A stretch of DNA of 16,242 nucleotides from Candidatus Epulonipiscium sp. (GTDB taxonomy: Bacteria > Bacillota_A > Clostridia > Lachnospirales > Cellulosilyticaceae). Within the stretch, counting starts at the first letter, position 1, and every line of letters starts with the position of its first letter. Below, one piece after another: positions 8,224-15,430 of this stretch. A program made the translations under genes and the position numbers. The stretch lies in NCBI GenBank assembly GCA_012841565.1, contig DUUM01000277.1, forward strand, positions 1 to 16,242, given 5' to 3'. The notes under the pieces were generated by a model. The model was not told where the DNA came from and ran no database searches. It saw only the letters and a program-made list of their open reading frames with translations.

Positions 8224-8748
8224 ATGGAAGCTAAAAACCCAATTGTTACAATAGAACTAGCGAATGGTTCACAGATTAAAGTAGAATTATATCCAGAAAT
8301 CGCACCAAACACAGTGAATAACTTTATAAGTCTAGTAGGCAAAGGATTTTATAACGGACTTGTTTTCCACAGAGTTATTAATGGCTTTATGATTCAAGGT
8401 GGTTGCCCAGATGGGACAGGTATGGGGGGTCCGGGATACCAAATTCCAGGAGAATTCAGCCAAAATGGCGTAAAGAATACATTGGTTCATACAAAAGGTG
8501 TTATTTCTATGGCACGTTCAGGACATCCTGATTCAGCAGGTTCACAATTTTTTATTATGCACCAAGACTCCCCGCATTTAGATGCTCAATATGCTGCCTT
8601 TGGTAAAGTTATTGAAGGCATTGAAGTAGTTGATGCCATTGCAGACGGGCGCACAGGTATGGGAGATCGTCCACTTGAAGATGTGGTAATGAAAGAGGTA
8701 ACAGTAGATACATTTGGGGTAACTTATGAAGAACCGCAAAAAAGCTAA
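8224..8748 (+). CDS. Cytosolic cyclophilin-type peptidyl-prolyl cis-trans isomerase
   Basis: Catalyses cis-trans isomerisation of proline peptide bonds during protein folding. The 174-aa protein is a single cyclophilin domain with no signal peptide. Active-site motifs are FHRVINGFMIQGG (48-60, with the catalytic Arg50 plus Phe55 and Gln58), SMAR (95-98), GSQFFI (106-111) and AAFGKV (124-129). ATG 8224 has AAAGGAG at 8211-8217, overlapping the stop codon of the M18 gene, so the two are probably co-transcribed. A paralogous lipoprotein cyclophilin lies about 0.5 kb downstream at 9281; the two share long identical stretches such as APNTVNNFISL and DSAGSQFFI. The assignment is secure. Confidence 0.96.
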   Translation: MEAKNPIVTIELANGSQIKVELYPEIAPNTVNNFISLVGKGFYNGLVFHRVINGFMIQGGCPDGTGMGGPGYQIPGEFSQNGVKNTLVHTKGVISMARSGHPDSAGSQFFIMHQDSPHLDAQYAAFGKVIEGIEVVDAIADGRTGMGDRPLEDVVMKEVTVDTFGVTYEEPQKS

Positions 8749-8784
8749 ATAAAATGTAAATAGATGTATGATTTTTAAAAGAAC

Positions 8785-8804
8785 AGTGTTATAATAAGAA
8801 CACT
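8785..8804. promoter_or_regulatory. Inverted repeat overlapping the DUF1292 -10 box
   Basis: AGTGTT (8785-8790) and AACACT (8799-8804) form a 6-bp inverted repeat with an 8-bp spacer that contains most of the -10 box. It could be an operator for a repressor. With arms this short, chance is also possible. Confidence 0.35.
8787..8795 (+). promoter_or_regulatory. Extended -10 promoter of the DUF1292 gene
   Basis: TGTTATAAT at 8787-8795 is an extended -10 element (TG-N-TATAAT). The -35 region 17 bp upstream (TATGAT, 8767-8772) is poor, as is usual when an extended -10 is present. It lies 31 bp before the ATG at 8827. Confidence 0.6.
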
Positions 8805-8826
8805 ATATTTGAAGGGAGATTATAAA

Positions 8827-9123
8827 ATGACAGACCATAAAGATTGCGATTGCAACCACGAGGAAGATCAAGTAATATATGTTGTATTTGATGGCGAAGA
8901 CGAGGAAGTAGCATGTGATGTACTCGGCGTTTTTGAAGTAGAAGATAGAAACTATATTGCGATTACACCACAAGACAGCGATGATGACGTATTATTATAT
9001 GGTTTCGAAGAAGAAAATGATGAGGTTAACCTTATCGAAATCGAAACAGATGAAGAATACGAAAAAGTAGCAGTAGCTTTTGAAAAAGAATTCTTTGACG
9101 AAGAAGAAGAAGATCAAGAATAA
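8827..9123 (+). CDS. DUF1292 family acidic protein (YrzB-like)
   Basis: Small, very acidic cytoplasmic protein (98 aa) of the DUF1292 family found across Firmicutes; its molecular role is not established. Visible features are the core VIYVVFDGEDEEVACDVLGVFEVEDRNY split over residues about 17-45, the YGFEEENDEVNLIEIE block, and a Glu/Asp-rich C-terminus. A short Cys/His cluster (DCDCNH) near the N-terminus could be a metal-binding tip but is not a recognised motif. The start is placed at ATG 8827 because AAGGGAG (8812-8818) lies 8 nt upstream. An in-frame TTG at 8809 overlaps that ribosome site and is unlikely. In B. subtilis the homologue yrzB sits just upstream of yrrL (mltG). Here the gene is about 6 kb away in the same region. 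Confidence 0.9.
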   Translation: MTDHKDCDCNHEEDQVIYVVFDGEDEEVACDVLGVFEVEDRNYIAITPQDSDDDVLLYGFEEENDEVNLIEIETDEEYEKVAVAFEKEFFDEEEEDQE

Positions 9124-9130
9124 TTAAAAT

Positions 9131-9166
9131 AAAAAAAGGCTAAATCATATGATTTAGCCTTTTTTT
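9131..9166 (+). terminator. Strong intrinsic terminator after DUF1292
   Basis: A perfect 16-bp stem (9131-9146 with 9151-9166) has a GGCTAAATC core, a 4-nt loop, an A-tract before and a T7 run after. By symmetry it could also stop transcripts from the opposite strand. Confidence 0.95.
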
Positions 9167-9280
9167 GCGTTTATTTTGTACTTTAAAATTGTATAAAAAA
9201 CCTGATATGTGAAATACTACAATAAAGAAACTTAATATATATATGTAATACTTAGTAATAAGAGGAAAGGGGGAGTGTGG

Positions 9281-9925
9281 ATGATTAAAAAAATAGCATA
9301 TGGTTTACTAATGTGCTCTTGTGTGAGTGGGTGTTCAATGGTTAATCTAAGGGCTTCAACCTATAACCTAAAGGCTTCAACCCATAGCCAAAGTCAAAAC
9401 CCCATTGTGACCATGACCCTAGATAATGAGCAGCAAATATTAATTGAACTTTATCCGCAGCAGGCTCCTAACACAGTGAATAATTTTATATCTCTCATAC
9501 AAGAGGGCTATTACGATGGTCTCACTTTCCATAGGATTATAGAAAACTATATGATACAAAGTGGAGATCCACTAAGGAACAATTACGGAACCCCAGGCTA
9601 CACAATTAAAGGAGAATTCAAAAATAATGGCGTTAAGAATAGTCTGAAGCATGACAAAGGTGTGATTTCCATGGCTAGGGGGTCTAAATACGACTCAGCA
9701 GGATCCCAATTCTTTATTACACTAGGTAAAGATAACCGATTAAACGGCGACTACGCAGCCTTTGGTAAGGTAATACAGGGGATGGAGGTAGTGAAAGCCA
9801 TAGGACATATGGGACCTGACCCTGATAAAAAAGAATTGAATGTGCCAATTATCATAACAATGACAGTGGATACTAAGATGGGGAAATACTCAGAACCTAT
9901 GGTCATCCCAATTGATTCTAAATAG
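9281..9925 (+). CDS. Lipoprotein cyclophilin-type peptidyl-prolyl isomerase
   Basis: Predicted surface-anchored prolyl isomerase acting on exported proteins. The 214-aa precursor begins MIKKIAYGLLMCSC and has a lipobox V15-S16-G17-C18, so Cys18 should be lipidated after signal peptidase II cleavage. A short linker with a duplicated 7-aa unit (NLRASTY/NLKASTH, 22-35) leads to a cyclophilin domain from about residue 40. It has FHR (83-85), MIQSGD (91-96), SMAR (130-133), GSQFFI (141-146) and AAFGKV (159-164). ATG 9281 is chosen because AAAGGGGGAG (9266-9275) lies just upstream; the in-frame GTG at 9275 overlaps that site. It stands alone between two strong hairpins; no convincing promoter was found in 9167-9260. 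It is a paralogue of the cytosolic cyclophilin at 8224, with export signals added. Confidence 0.93.
   Translation: MIKKIAYGLLMCSCVSGCSMVNLRASTYNLKASTHSQSQNPIVTMTLDNEQQILIELYPQQAPNTVNNFISLIQEGYYDGLTFHRIIENYMIQSGDPLRNNYGTPGYTIKGEFKNNGVKNSLKHDKGVISMARGSKYDSAGSQFFITLGKDNRLNGDYAAFGKVIQGMEVVKAIGHMGPDPDKKELNVPIIITMTVDTKMGKYSEPMVIPIDSK
9347..9387 (+). repeat. 21-bp direct duplication in the lipoprotein linker
   Basis: CTAAGGGCTTCAACCTATAA (9347-9366) and CTAAAGGCTTCAACCCATAG (9368-9387) are near-identical copies at a 21-bp period. They encode the doubled NLxASTx linker after the lipobox. The copies differ at three bases, so the event is not very recent. Confidence 0.7.
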
Positions 9926-9929
9926 AATA

Positions 9930-9987
9930 TTTTATTTCATTAAAAAACAAGTATAATGATTTATACTTGTTTTTTAATGAAATAAAA
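9930..9987. terminator. Perfect 27-bp inverted repeat, bidirectional terminator-like
   Basis: The 27 bases at 9930-9956 are the exact reverse complement of 9961-9987, around the 4-nt loop TGAT. The core is ACAAGTATAA. A T6 run lies inside the right arm with the matching A-tract in the left. It begins 5 bp after the cyclophilin stop codon and is the obvious transcription end for that gene. The stem is far longer than termination needs. Confidence 0.85.
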
Positions 9988-10031
9988 CAGGATAAACAGG
10001 TAGAAGAAAGAACCCCTAAACAATAAAACAG

Positions 10032-10060
10032 TTGACACGAACATAGGTTTCATTTAGAGT
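10032..10060 (+). promoter_or_regulatory. Sigma-A promoter of the topoisomerase operon
   Basis: A consensus -35 TTGACA (10032-10037) is followed after 17 bp by TAGAGT (10055-10060). The start codon at 10099 is 38 bp further on. It should serve both topoisomerase genes. Confidence 0.7.
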
Positions 10061-10098
10061 ATAGAGTTGATACTATGTGATAGGATAAGGTGAGATAA

Positions 10099-12066
10099 AT
10101 GACAAATGAAACATATGGTAACCAGAGTATATCTTCTTTAAAAGGTGCCCAAAGAGTAAGGCTAAGACCGAGTGTAATCTTTGGTTCAGATGGCATTCAA
10201 GGATCAGAGCATGCTGTTTTTGAAATACTCGCAAATTCAATTGATGAAGCAAGAGAAGGATACGGAAACCGGATTATGGTAACCCTACATAAAGATCACT
10301 CAATAACAATTGAAGATTTTGGTAGAGGCGTGCCACTAGATTATAATGAAAAAGAAAAAAAATACAACTGGGAATTGGTCTTTTGTGAATTATATGCCGG
10401 TGGAAAATATAACAATAATGAAGGCGAACACTATGAGTTTAGTCTGGGTCTTAATGGACTAGGTGCCTGTGCAACTCAATATAGCTCAGAATTTATGAAC
10501 GTTGCAGTTCGAAGAGATGGCTATTTATATGAATTAACCTTTGAAAAAGGTGAAAATATAGGGGGTCTTAAAAAGACAAAAATAACGAGCAAAGAGACCG
10601 GAACTAAGATTCACTGGAAACCAGATGCAGATGTATTTACAGAAGTTAATATATCAATGGAATATTTCCATGAAACACTTAAAAGACAGGCAGTTGTTAA
10701 CCAAGGGATTATATTTGAGATTTATGACGAAGCTACCGATGAGAGAACACAGTATGAATATGATGATGGGTTAGTGGATTACCTCCAAGAGGTAGCAGAC
10801 GGAAAGAATTTTACCAACATCGTTTCTTACCATCATGAAGCAAAAGGACGTGATAGTAGCTCCCGCCCGGAATATAGACTAAAGTTTCAAATTGCTTTTT
10901 GTTTTTGTAACGAACAAAACCTCCTAGAGTACTATCATAACTCTAGTTATTTAGAATACGGCGGTTCTCCGGATAAGGCTGTTAGGAACGCTATGGTATA
11001 TGCCATAGATCAATACCTTAAAAGCGAAGACCTCTATAATAAAAATGAAAAAAGAATTAACTTTACAGATATTGAAGATAGTTTAATTCTTATTATAAAC
11101 TCGTTTTCTACCATTACCAGTTATGAAAACCAGACTAAAAAAGCAATCCAAAATAAGTTTATCCAAGATGAAATGACTGAGTTTTTAAGAGAGCATATGC
11201 ATATTTATTTCATTGAAAACAAATATGAAGCTGATAAAATTGCAAAGCAGATCTTGGTTAATAAAAGAAGTCGTGAAAAAGCAGAAAGAACCCGTATCAA
11301 TATTAGACAAAAACTGACTGGAAATATAGACCTATCAAATCGTGTAAAAAAGTTTGTTGATTGTCGTTCTAAAGATACTGACAAAAGAGAACTATATATA
11401 GTGGAAGGTGACTCAGCACTTGGCGCCTGTAAGCTAGGGCGGGATTCAGACTTCCAGGGTATTATGCCAGTCCGAGGGAAAATACTAAACTGCTTAAAAG
11501 CGGACTATGATCGTATATTTCAAAGTGATATTATCGTTGATCTTTTAAAGGTACTAGGATGTGGCGTAGAAATAAAATCAAAGCATAATAAAGATATCAA
11601 TACCTTTGATCTAGATAAACTACGATGGGGGAAAGTCATTATATGTACTGACGCCGATGTTGATGGCTTCCAGATTAGAACCCTTATATTAACCATGTTA
11701 TATATCTTAGTTCCAACCTTAATAGAAGAAGGTAAAGTTTATATAGCTGAAACGCCCCTATATGAAATTACAACTAAAACTAAAACATTATTTGCCTATA
11801 CGGAAGAAGAAAAGTTCGATATGGTCTCTAAGCTCAAAGGCCCATATACCTTGCAACGTTCTAAAGGACTGGGTGAGAACAATCCAGATATGATGTGGTT
11901 AACCACAATGAGTCCTGCGACAAGACGGTTAATACAGGTGATTCCGGAGAATGCAAAAGATACACAGGATATGTTTGAACTTCTCTTAGGCGATAATTTA
12001 GAGGGCCGAAAAGATTTTATTGCATCAGATGGCCACCGCTATATTGATAAATCAGAAATAGTCTAA
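10099..12066 (+). CDS. Type IIA DNA topoisomerase subunit B (ParE/GyrB-like, divergent)
   Basis: ATPase subunit of a heterotetrameric type IIA topoisomerase that passes one DNA duplex through another. The 655-aa length is typical of ParE or short GyrB. The GHKL ATPase has E42-I-L-A-N46 with the catalytic Glu50 (NSIDEA), DFGRGVP (73-79) and GLNGLGA (117-123). The transducer lysine loop is QTKK (345-348). The TOPRIM domain has EGDSALG (436-442, usually EGDSAGG), PVRGKILN (457-464) and the metal triad DADVD (518-522). The tail has KGLGENNPDMMWLTTM. Several normally invariant positions differ (ANS for DNS, DFG for DNG/DDG, SAL for SAG), so it is not the main gyrase B. ATG 10099 has AAGGTGAG at 10087-10094. 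The partner subunit follows 30 bp downstream. All catalytic residues remain, so activity is likely. Confidence 0.92.
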   Translation: MTNETYGNQSISSLKGAQRVRLRPSVIFGSDGIQGSEHAVFEILANSIDEAREGYGNRIMVTLHKDHSITIEDFGRGVPLDYNEKEKKYNWELVFCELYAGGKYNNNEGEHYEFSLGLNGLGACATQYSSEFMNVAVRRDGYLYELTFEKGENIGGLKKTKITSKETGTKIHWKPDADVFTEVNISMEYFHETLKRQAVVNQGIIFEIYDEATDERTQYEYDDGLVDYLQEVADGKNFTNIVSYHHEAKGRDSSSRPEYRLKFQIAFCFCNEQNLLEYYHNSSYLEYGGSPDKAVRNAMVYAIDQYLKSEDLYNKNEKRINFTDIEDSLILIINSFSTITSYENQTKKAIQNKFIQDEMTEFLREHMHIYFIENKYEADKIAKQILVNKRSREKAERTRINIRQKLTGNIDLSNRVKKFVDCRSKDTDKRELYIVEGDSALGACKLGRDSDFQGIMPVRGKILNCLKADYDRIFQSDIIVDLLKVLGCGVEIKSKHNKDINTFDLDKLRWGKVIICTDADVDGFQIRTLILTMLYILVPTLIEEGKVYIAETPLYEITTKTKTLFAYTEEEKFDMVSKLKGPYTLQRSKGLGENNPDMMWLTTMSPATRRLIQVIPENAKDTQDMFELLLGDNLEGRKDFIASDGHRYIDKSEIV

Positions 12067-12096
12067 GAAGACATGTGAATTAATTTAAGAACATAA

Positions 12097-14253
12097 ATGA
12101 AGGAAGTGAACAAAGCAGTGATAGATGGGGAAAAGCAAAAAATCACCGATACACTTGAAAAAAACTATATGCCTTATGCCATGAGTGTCATTATTTCTAG
12201 GGCAATCCCTGAAATTGATGGGTTTAAACCTTCTCATAGGAAACTATTATTTACCATGTATAAAATGGGACTCATTAAAGGTAATCGTACAAAATCAGCC
12301 AACATTGTTGGGCAAACCATGAAAGTTAACCCCCATGGGGATACGGCTATTTATGAAACCATGGTACGCCTATCGGAGGGCTACGCGGCACTTAATACCC
12401 CTTTTGTAGACTCCAAAGGTAACTTTGGTAAACAGTACTCAAGGGATATGGCATACGCTGCAGCTAGGTATACAGAAGCCAAACTTGCAGCCATTGCGAC
12501 AGAAATATTTGGAGAAATCGAAGAAAACACAGTTGAATTTGTAGATAACTATGATGGAACCATGAAAGAACCCGTTCTTTTACCCGTTCGGTTTCCTAAT
12601 ATACTCGTTAATCCAAATCAAGGAATTGCCGTAGGAATGGCAAACTATATCTGCGGATTTAATTTGGTAGAGGTTTGTAATGCAACAATTGAATTACTAA
12701 AGGACCCAACAGCGGATTCACACCAATATATGCTAGCGCCAGATTTTCCATCAGGTGGGGATATTGTCTACCATGAACATGAAATAAGAAAAATATTTAA
12801 TACAGGCAGGGGTTCTTTTAAATTAAGGGGTAAGTATAGGTACGATAAAAAACAAAACTGTGTAGAAATATATGAAATACCTTATAATACAACTATAGAA
12901 GCCATTATAGATAAGATTATTGATCTTGTTAAAGGCAATAAAGTAAGAGAAATTGTAGACGTAAGAGATGAGACAGACCTATCAGGTCTTAGAATTACAA
13001 TAGATGTGAGACGAAATACAGATATTGATATTCTTATGCACAAAATATTTGCATCAACGCCTCTAGAATCTACTGTAAGTTGTAACTTTAATATTTTAGT
13101 TAGAGGGACACCAAAGATAATGGGTGTTAATGAGATTCTAAACGAATGGATTGATTTTAGAGTGGGTTGTATTAGGAATAAATACCTATATAACATCGAT
13201 AAAATGGAATCTAAGCACCACCTATTATTGGGACTTGAAAAATTACTTGTGGACATTGATGCAGCCATTAGGATTATAAGGGAAACCAAAACAGAAAAGC
13301 TTGTAATTCCTAACTTAGTCGAAGGTTTTTCTATTACTAAAGAGCAAGCAGAGTTTATTGCGGAAATTAGATTGAGAAATTTAAACCAGGAGTATATTCT
13401 AAAGCGTATAGCAGAAATAGAAGAATTAGCCAAAGAAATCAATCGGTTAACAACTCTTGTTAAAAGTGATAAAAAGATTAAAGGGGTTATTGCTAAAGAA
13501 CTAACCCAAATTATTAAAAAGTATGGTGCTAAAAGATTAACCCAAATCATTAGTGATGATGAAATCGAAGAAATATCTGAAGAAGATATGATTGAAGATT
13601 ATAATCTAAAAGTCTTTATAACGGAGCATCAGTACATTAAGAAAATAACACTCGCATCTCTTAGGGGCTCATCAGAGCAAAAAACCAAAGATGATGACCA
13701 TATAACCCAAGAGATAGAAGCAACTAATAAAGCTGACTTAATCTTGTTTTCAGACAAACAAAAAGCATATAAAATGAAACTATATGAACTAGAAGATGTC
13801 AAAGCAAGTGATTTAGGGGGCTATTTACCTAATATACTAGAACTTGAAGAAGACGAGAAAATCATACATATCCATGGCACAACTGATTATAGCGGATTTA
13901 TGCTATTTGGATATAAAAATGGTAAAGTCTCTAAAGTTCCACTAGAAGACTATATGACAAGGACCAATAGAAGGCGCCTCTTAAATGCATACTCTGACGA
14001 AGATGAATGTGTCGGCATATGCTTCGTACCTGAAGATGGCATGCTTTTTGGTACCCGAAGTGATGGTAGAGCAGTGGTTTTTGATTCGTCTTTAATTCCT
14101 ACTAAAGTTAATAAAGACGCTAGAGGAACCCAGGCAATGAAAATGACCAAGACCACAACATTTGAAAAATTAACCCTAGCAGATCACTTAGATGATCAAG
14201 AGAGAAAGAAATACCTAACATCTAAAATACCAGCTATGGGCAAGATTATATAA
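12097..14253 (+). CDS. Type IIA DNA topoisomerase subunit A (ParC/GyrA-like, divergent, short C-terminus)
   Basis: DNA cleavage and religation subunit, partner of the ParE-like protein just upstream. At 718 aa it is shorter than GyrA (about 810-880) and most ParC (about 750-810). The winged-helix core begins with MPYAMSVIISRAIPEIDGFKPSHRK (from residue 25). The catalytic tyrosine is Tyr125 in AARYTEAKL, preceded by Arg124. The quinolone-determining stretch NPHGDTAIYE has Thr83 and Glu87. A coiled-coil region covers about 370-480. The C-terminal pinwheel (about 500-718) is short and shows no GyrA box (QRRGGKG), arguing against a supercoiling gyrase and for a topoisomerase IV-like decatenase. 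The start is uncertain. ATG 12097 has no visible ribosome site, whereas AGGAAGTGA (12101-12109) precedes an in-frame GTG at 12118, which would shorten the protein by seven residues. Confidence 0.91.
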   Translation: MKEVNKAVIDGEKQKITDTLEKNYMPYAMSVIISRAIPEIDGFKPSHRKLLFTMYKMGLIKGNRTKSANIVGQTMKVNPHGDTAIYETMVRLSEGYAALNTPFVDSKGNFGKQYSRDMAYAAARYTEAKLAAIATEIFGEIEENTVEFVDNYDGTMKEPVLLPVRFPNILVNPNQGIAVGMANYICGFNLVEVCNATIELLKDPTADSHQYMLAPDFPSGGDIVYHEHEIRKIFNTGRGSFKLRGKYRYDKKQNCVEIYEIPYNTTIEAIIDKIIDLVKGNKVREIVDVRDETDLSGLRITIDVRRNTDIDILMHKIFASTPLESTVSCNFNILVRGTPKIMGVNEILNEWIDFRVGCIRNKYLYNIDKMESKHHLLLGLEKLLVDIDAAIRIIRETKTEKLVIPNLVEGFSITKEQAEFIAEIRLRNLNQEYILKRIAEIEELAKEINRLTTLVKSDKKIKGVIAKELTQIIKKYGAKRLTQIISDDEIEEISEEDMIEDYNLKVFITEHQYIKKITLASLRGSSEQKTKDDDHITQEIEATNKADLILFSDKQKAYKMKLYELEDVKASDLGGYLPNILELEEDEKIIHIHGTTDYSGFMLFGYKNGKVSKVPLEDYMTRTNRRRLLNAYSDEDECVGICFVPEDGMLFGTRSDGRAVVFDSSLIPTKVNKDARGTQAMKMTKTTTFEKLTLADHLDDQERKKYLTSKIPAMGKII

Positions 14254-14261
14254 TAACTTAC

Positions 14262-14301
14262 CTTCTACAGCTCCTACTTCTACAAGTGGGGGCTGTAGAA
14301 G
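14262..14301 (+). terminator. Long hairpin after the topoisomerase operon
   Basis: An 18-bp stem pairs 14262-14279 (CTTCTACAGCTCCTACTT) with 14284-14301, including two G-T wobbles and a 4-nt loop. No T-run follows directly. It is the most likely 3' end of the topoisomerase transcript but may work mainly as a stabiliser. Confidence 0.55.
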
Positions 14302-14311
14302 TATATACTTC
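14298..14311. promoter_or_regulatory. 14-bp perfect palindrome upstream of the proB promoter
   Basis: GAAGTATATACTTC is its own reverse complement. It overlaps the foot of the preceding hairpin and ends 15 bp before the proB -35 box. It could be a regulator site or an alternative fold of the hairpin. Confidence 0.3.
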
Positions 14312-14326
14312 TTAGATTTGTTCAAC

Positions 14327-14355
14327 TTGTTTTTTATGAATATTCATATTATAAT
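14327..14355 (+). promoter_or_regulatory. Sigma-A promoter of proB
   Basis: TTGTTT (14327-14332), 17 bp, and a perfect TATAAT (14350-14355), 47 bp upstream of the proB ATG. The leader is too short for a riboswitch or T-box. Confidence 0.75.
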
Positions 14356-14402
14356 GGGATAAAATAAAATATTGTTATAGAGGCTATAGGGGGATTTATA
14401 TT

Positions 14403-15203
14403 ATGAGGCAAAAACTACAAGACGCAAAACGTATTGTAATTAAAATAGGAACATCATCACTCACACATGAGAGTGGAAAAATAAATTTGCAACAAATGGA
14501 AAATATAGCACGTGTTCTGACTGATTTACAAAACAAGGGCAAAGAAATAGTTCTAGTTACATCAGGGGCAGTAGGGGCAGGCATGCAAAGATTAGGCCTA
14601 GGCAGCAAACCACAAGAGCTTGAAATGAAACAAGCAACAGCAGCAGTTGGGCAATCTGTTCTTATGCAAATGTACCAGAAATTCTTTGGAGAATATAATC
14701 AAACAGTTGCTCAAATTCTATTAACAAAGGATATTGTCAATGATGAAATAAAAAATATAAATGCGAAAAATACTTTTTGTACCTTAATAAAATTAGGGGT
14801 TATTCCTATTGTTAACGAGAATGATAGTATATCTACAGCAGAAATCGAGGGCTTTAGATTTGGTGATAATGATACGCTTTCAGCTACAGTAGCAACACTT
14901 ATTGAGGCTGACCTTTTAATTATGTTAACAGATATAGACGGATTATATACAGCCAATCCAGCTGTTGATCCTAATGCAAAGCTCATCCATGTGGTAGAGG
15001 GAATTGATGATACCATTACATGTAGTGCAGGAGATACAAACTCAAAACAAGGAACAGGTGGTATGGCAACCAAAATTCTGGCAGCTGAAATAACCACTTG
15101 TGCAGGAATTGATACCGTTATTGCCAATGGCAACGATATGCATAATATATATACAATAATCCAAGGTGAAGATATAGGGACTTGGTTTAAGACGTCCCAC
15201 TAG
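14403..15203 (+). CDS. proB: Glutamate 5-kinase, short form without PUA domain
   Basis: First step of proline synthesis from glutamate: ATP-dependent phosphorylation to glutamyl 5-phosphate in the cytoplasm. The 266 aa comprise only the amino-acid kinase domain; the C-terminal PUA domain of the E. coli enzyme (367 aa) is absent. Visible motifs are VIKIGTSSL with Lys14 (12-20), VTSGAVGAG (52-60), VNENDSISTAEIEG (137-150), FGDNDTLSA (153-161), TDIDGLYTANP (176-186) and GTGGMATKI (217-225). ATG 14403 has AGGGGGA at 14388-14394. The gene ends in a normal stop with no sign of a lost PUA remnant downstream. proA, often adjacent, is not in the window. A DUF896 gene follows 22 bp downstream. Proline feedback control normally acts through the kinase domain and could remain. 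Confidence 0.94.
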   Translation: MRQKLQDAKRIVIKIGTSSLTHESGKINLQQMENIARVLTDLQNKGKEIVLVTSGAVGAGMQRLGLGSKPQELEMKQATAAVGQSVLMQMYQKFFGEYNQTVAQILLTKDIVNDEIKNINAKNTFCTLIKLGVIPIVNENDSISTAEIEGFRFGDNDTLSATVATLIEADLLIMLTDIDGLYTANPAVDPNAKLIHVVEGIDDTITCSAGDTNSKQGTGGMATKILAAEITTCAGIDTVIANGNDMHNIYTIIQGEDIGTWFKTSH

Positions 15204-15225
15204 AGTACTAGAGAGGAAAATGAAA

Positions 15226-15426
15226 ATGGAAAAACTACTTGAAAGAATTAATGCATTATCTCATAAAGCAAAGATAGAGGATTTAACAGAGGGAGAAGTA
15301 GCGGAGCAAAAAGAACTTAGGGCAGAATACATTAAGCTGTTTAGGGCGGGGCTTAGGCAGCAGTTGGATAATACGCAGATAAAAGAGTTGGATGGGACGA
15401 TAACGCCGTTGAAGAGGAAGAAGTAA
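15226..15426 (+). CDS. DUF896 (YnzC family) small protein
   Basis: Small, mostly helical cytoplasmic protein of 66 aa; B. subtilis YnzC is 77 aa. Family features are the helix LLERINALSHKAK, the turn motif LTEGEVAEQKELR, and YIKLFRAGLRQQLDNTQI. The molecular function is not established; ynzC in B. subtilis sits in an SOS-regulated operon. Of two nearby starts, ATG 15226 is 9 nt from AGAGAGG (15210-15216), while ATG 15220 is only 3 nt away, so 15226 is preferred. It likely shares the proB transcript. From about 15340 the codons turn G-rich (GCG GGG, CAG CAG TTG, ATG-like GAT GGG ACG), unlike the rest of the window. The change continues into the intergenic region. Confidence 0.87.
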   Translation: MEKLLERINALSHKAKIEDLTEGEVAEQKELRAEYIKLFRAGLRQQLDNTQIKELDGTITPLKRKK

Positions 15427-15430
15427 GGGC

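Noticed and set aside
8809..8826. TTG start extending DUF1292 by six residues
   Set aside because: The TTG overlaps the AAGGGAG ribosome site that serves ATG 8827.
9189..9218. Possible promoter TTGTAT-18-AATACT before the lipoprotein cyclophilin
   Set aside because: Both boxes are poor matches; not enough to call a promoter.
9275..9280. GTG start extending the lipoprotein by two residues
   Set aside because: It lies within the ribosome site; ATG 9281 has proper spacing.
12882..13550. 222-aa minus-strand open frame
   Set aside because: It lies wholly inside the ParC-like gene, whose + frame is clearly conserved; no ribosome site or domain supports it.
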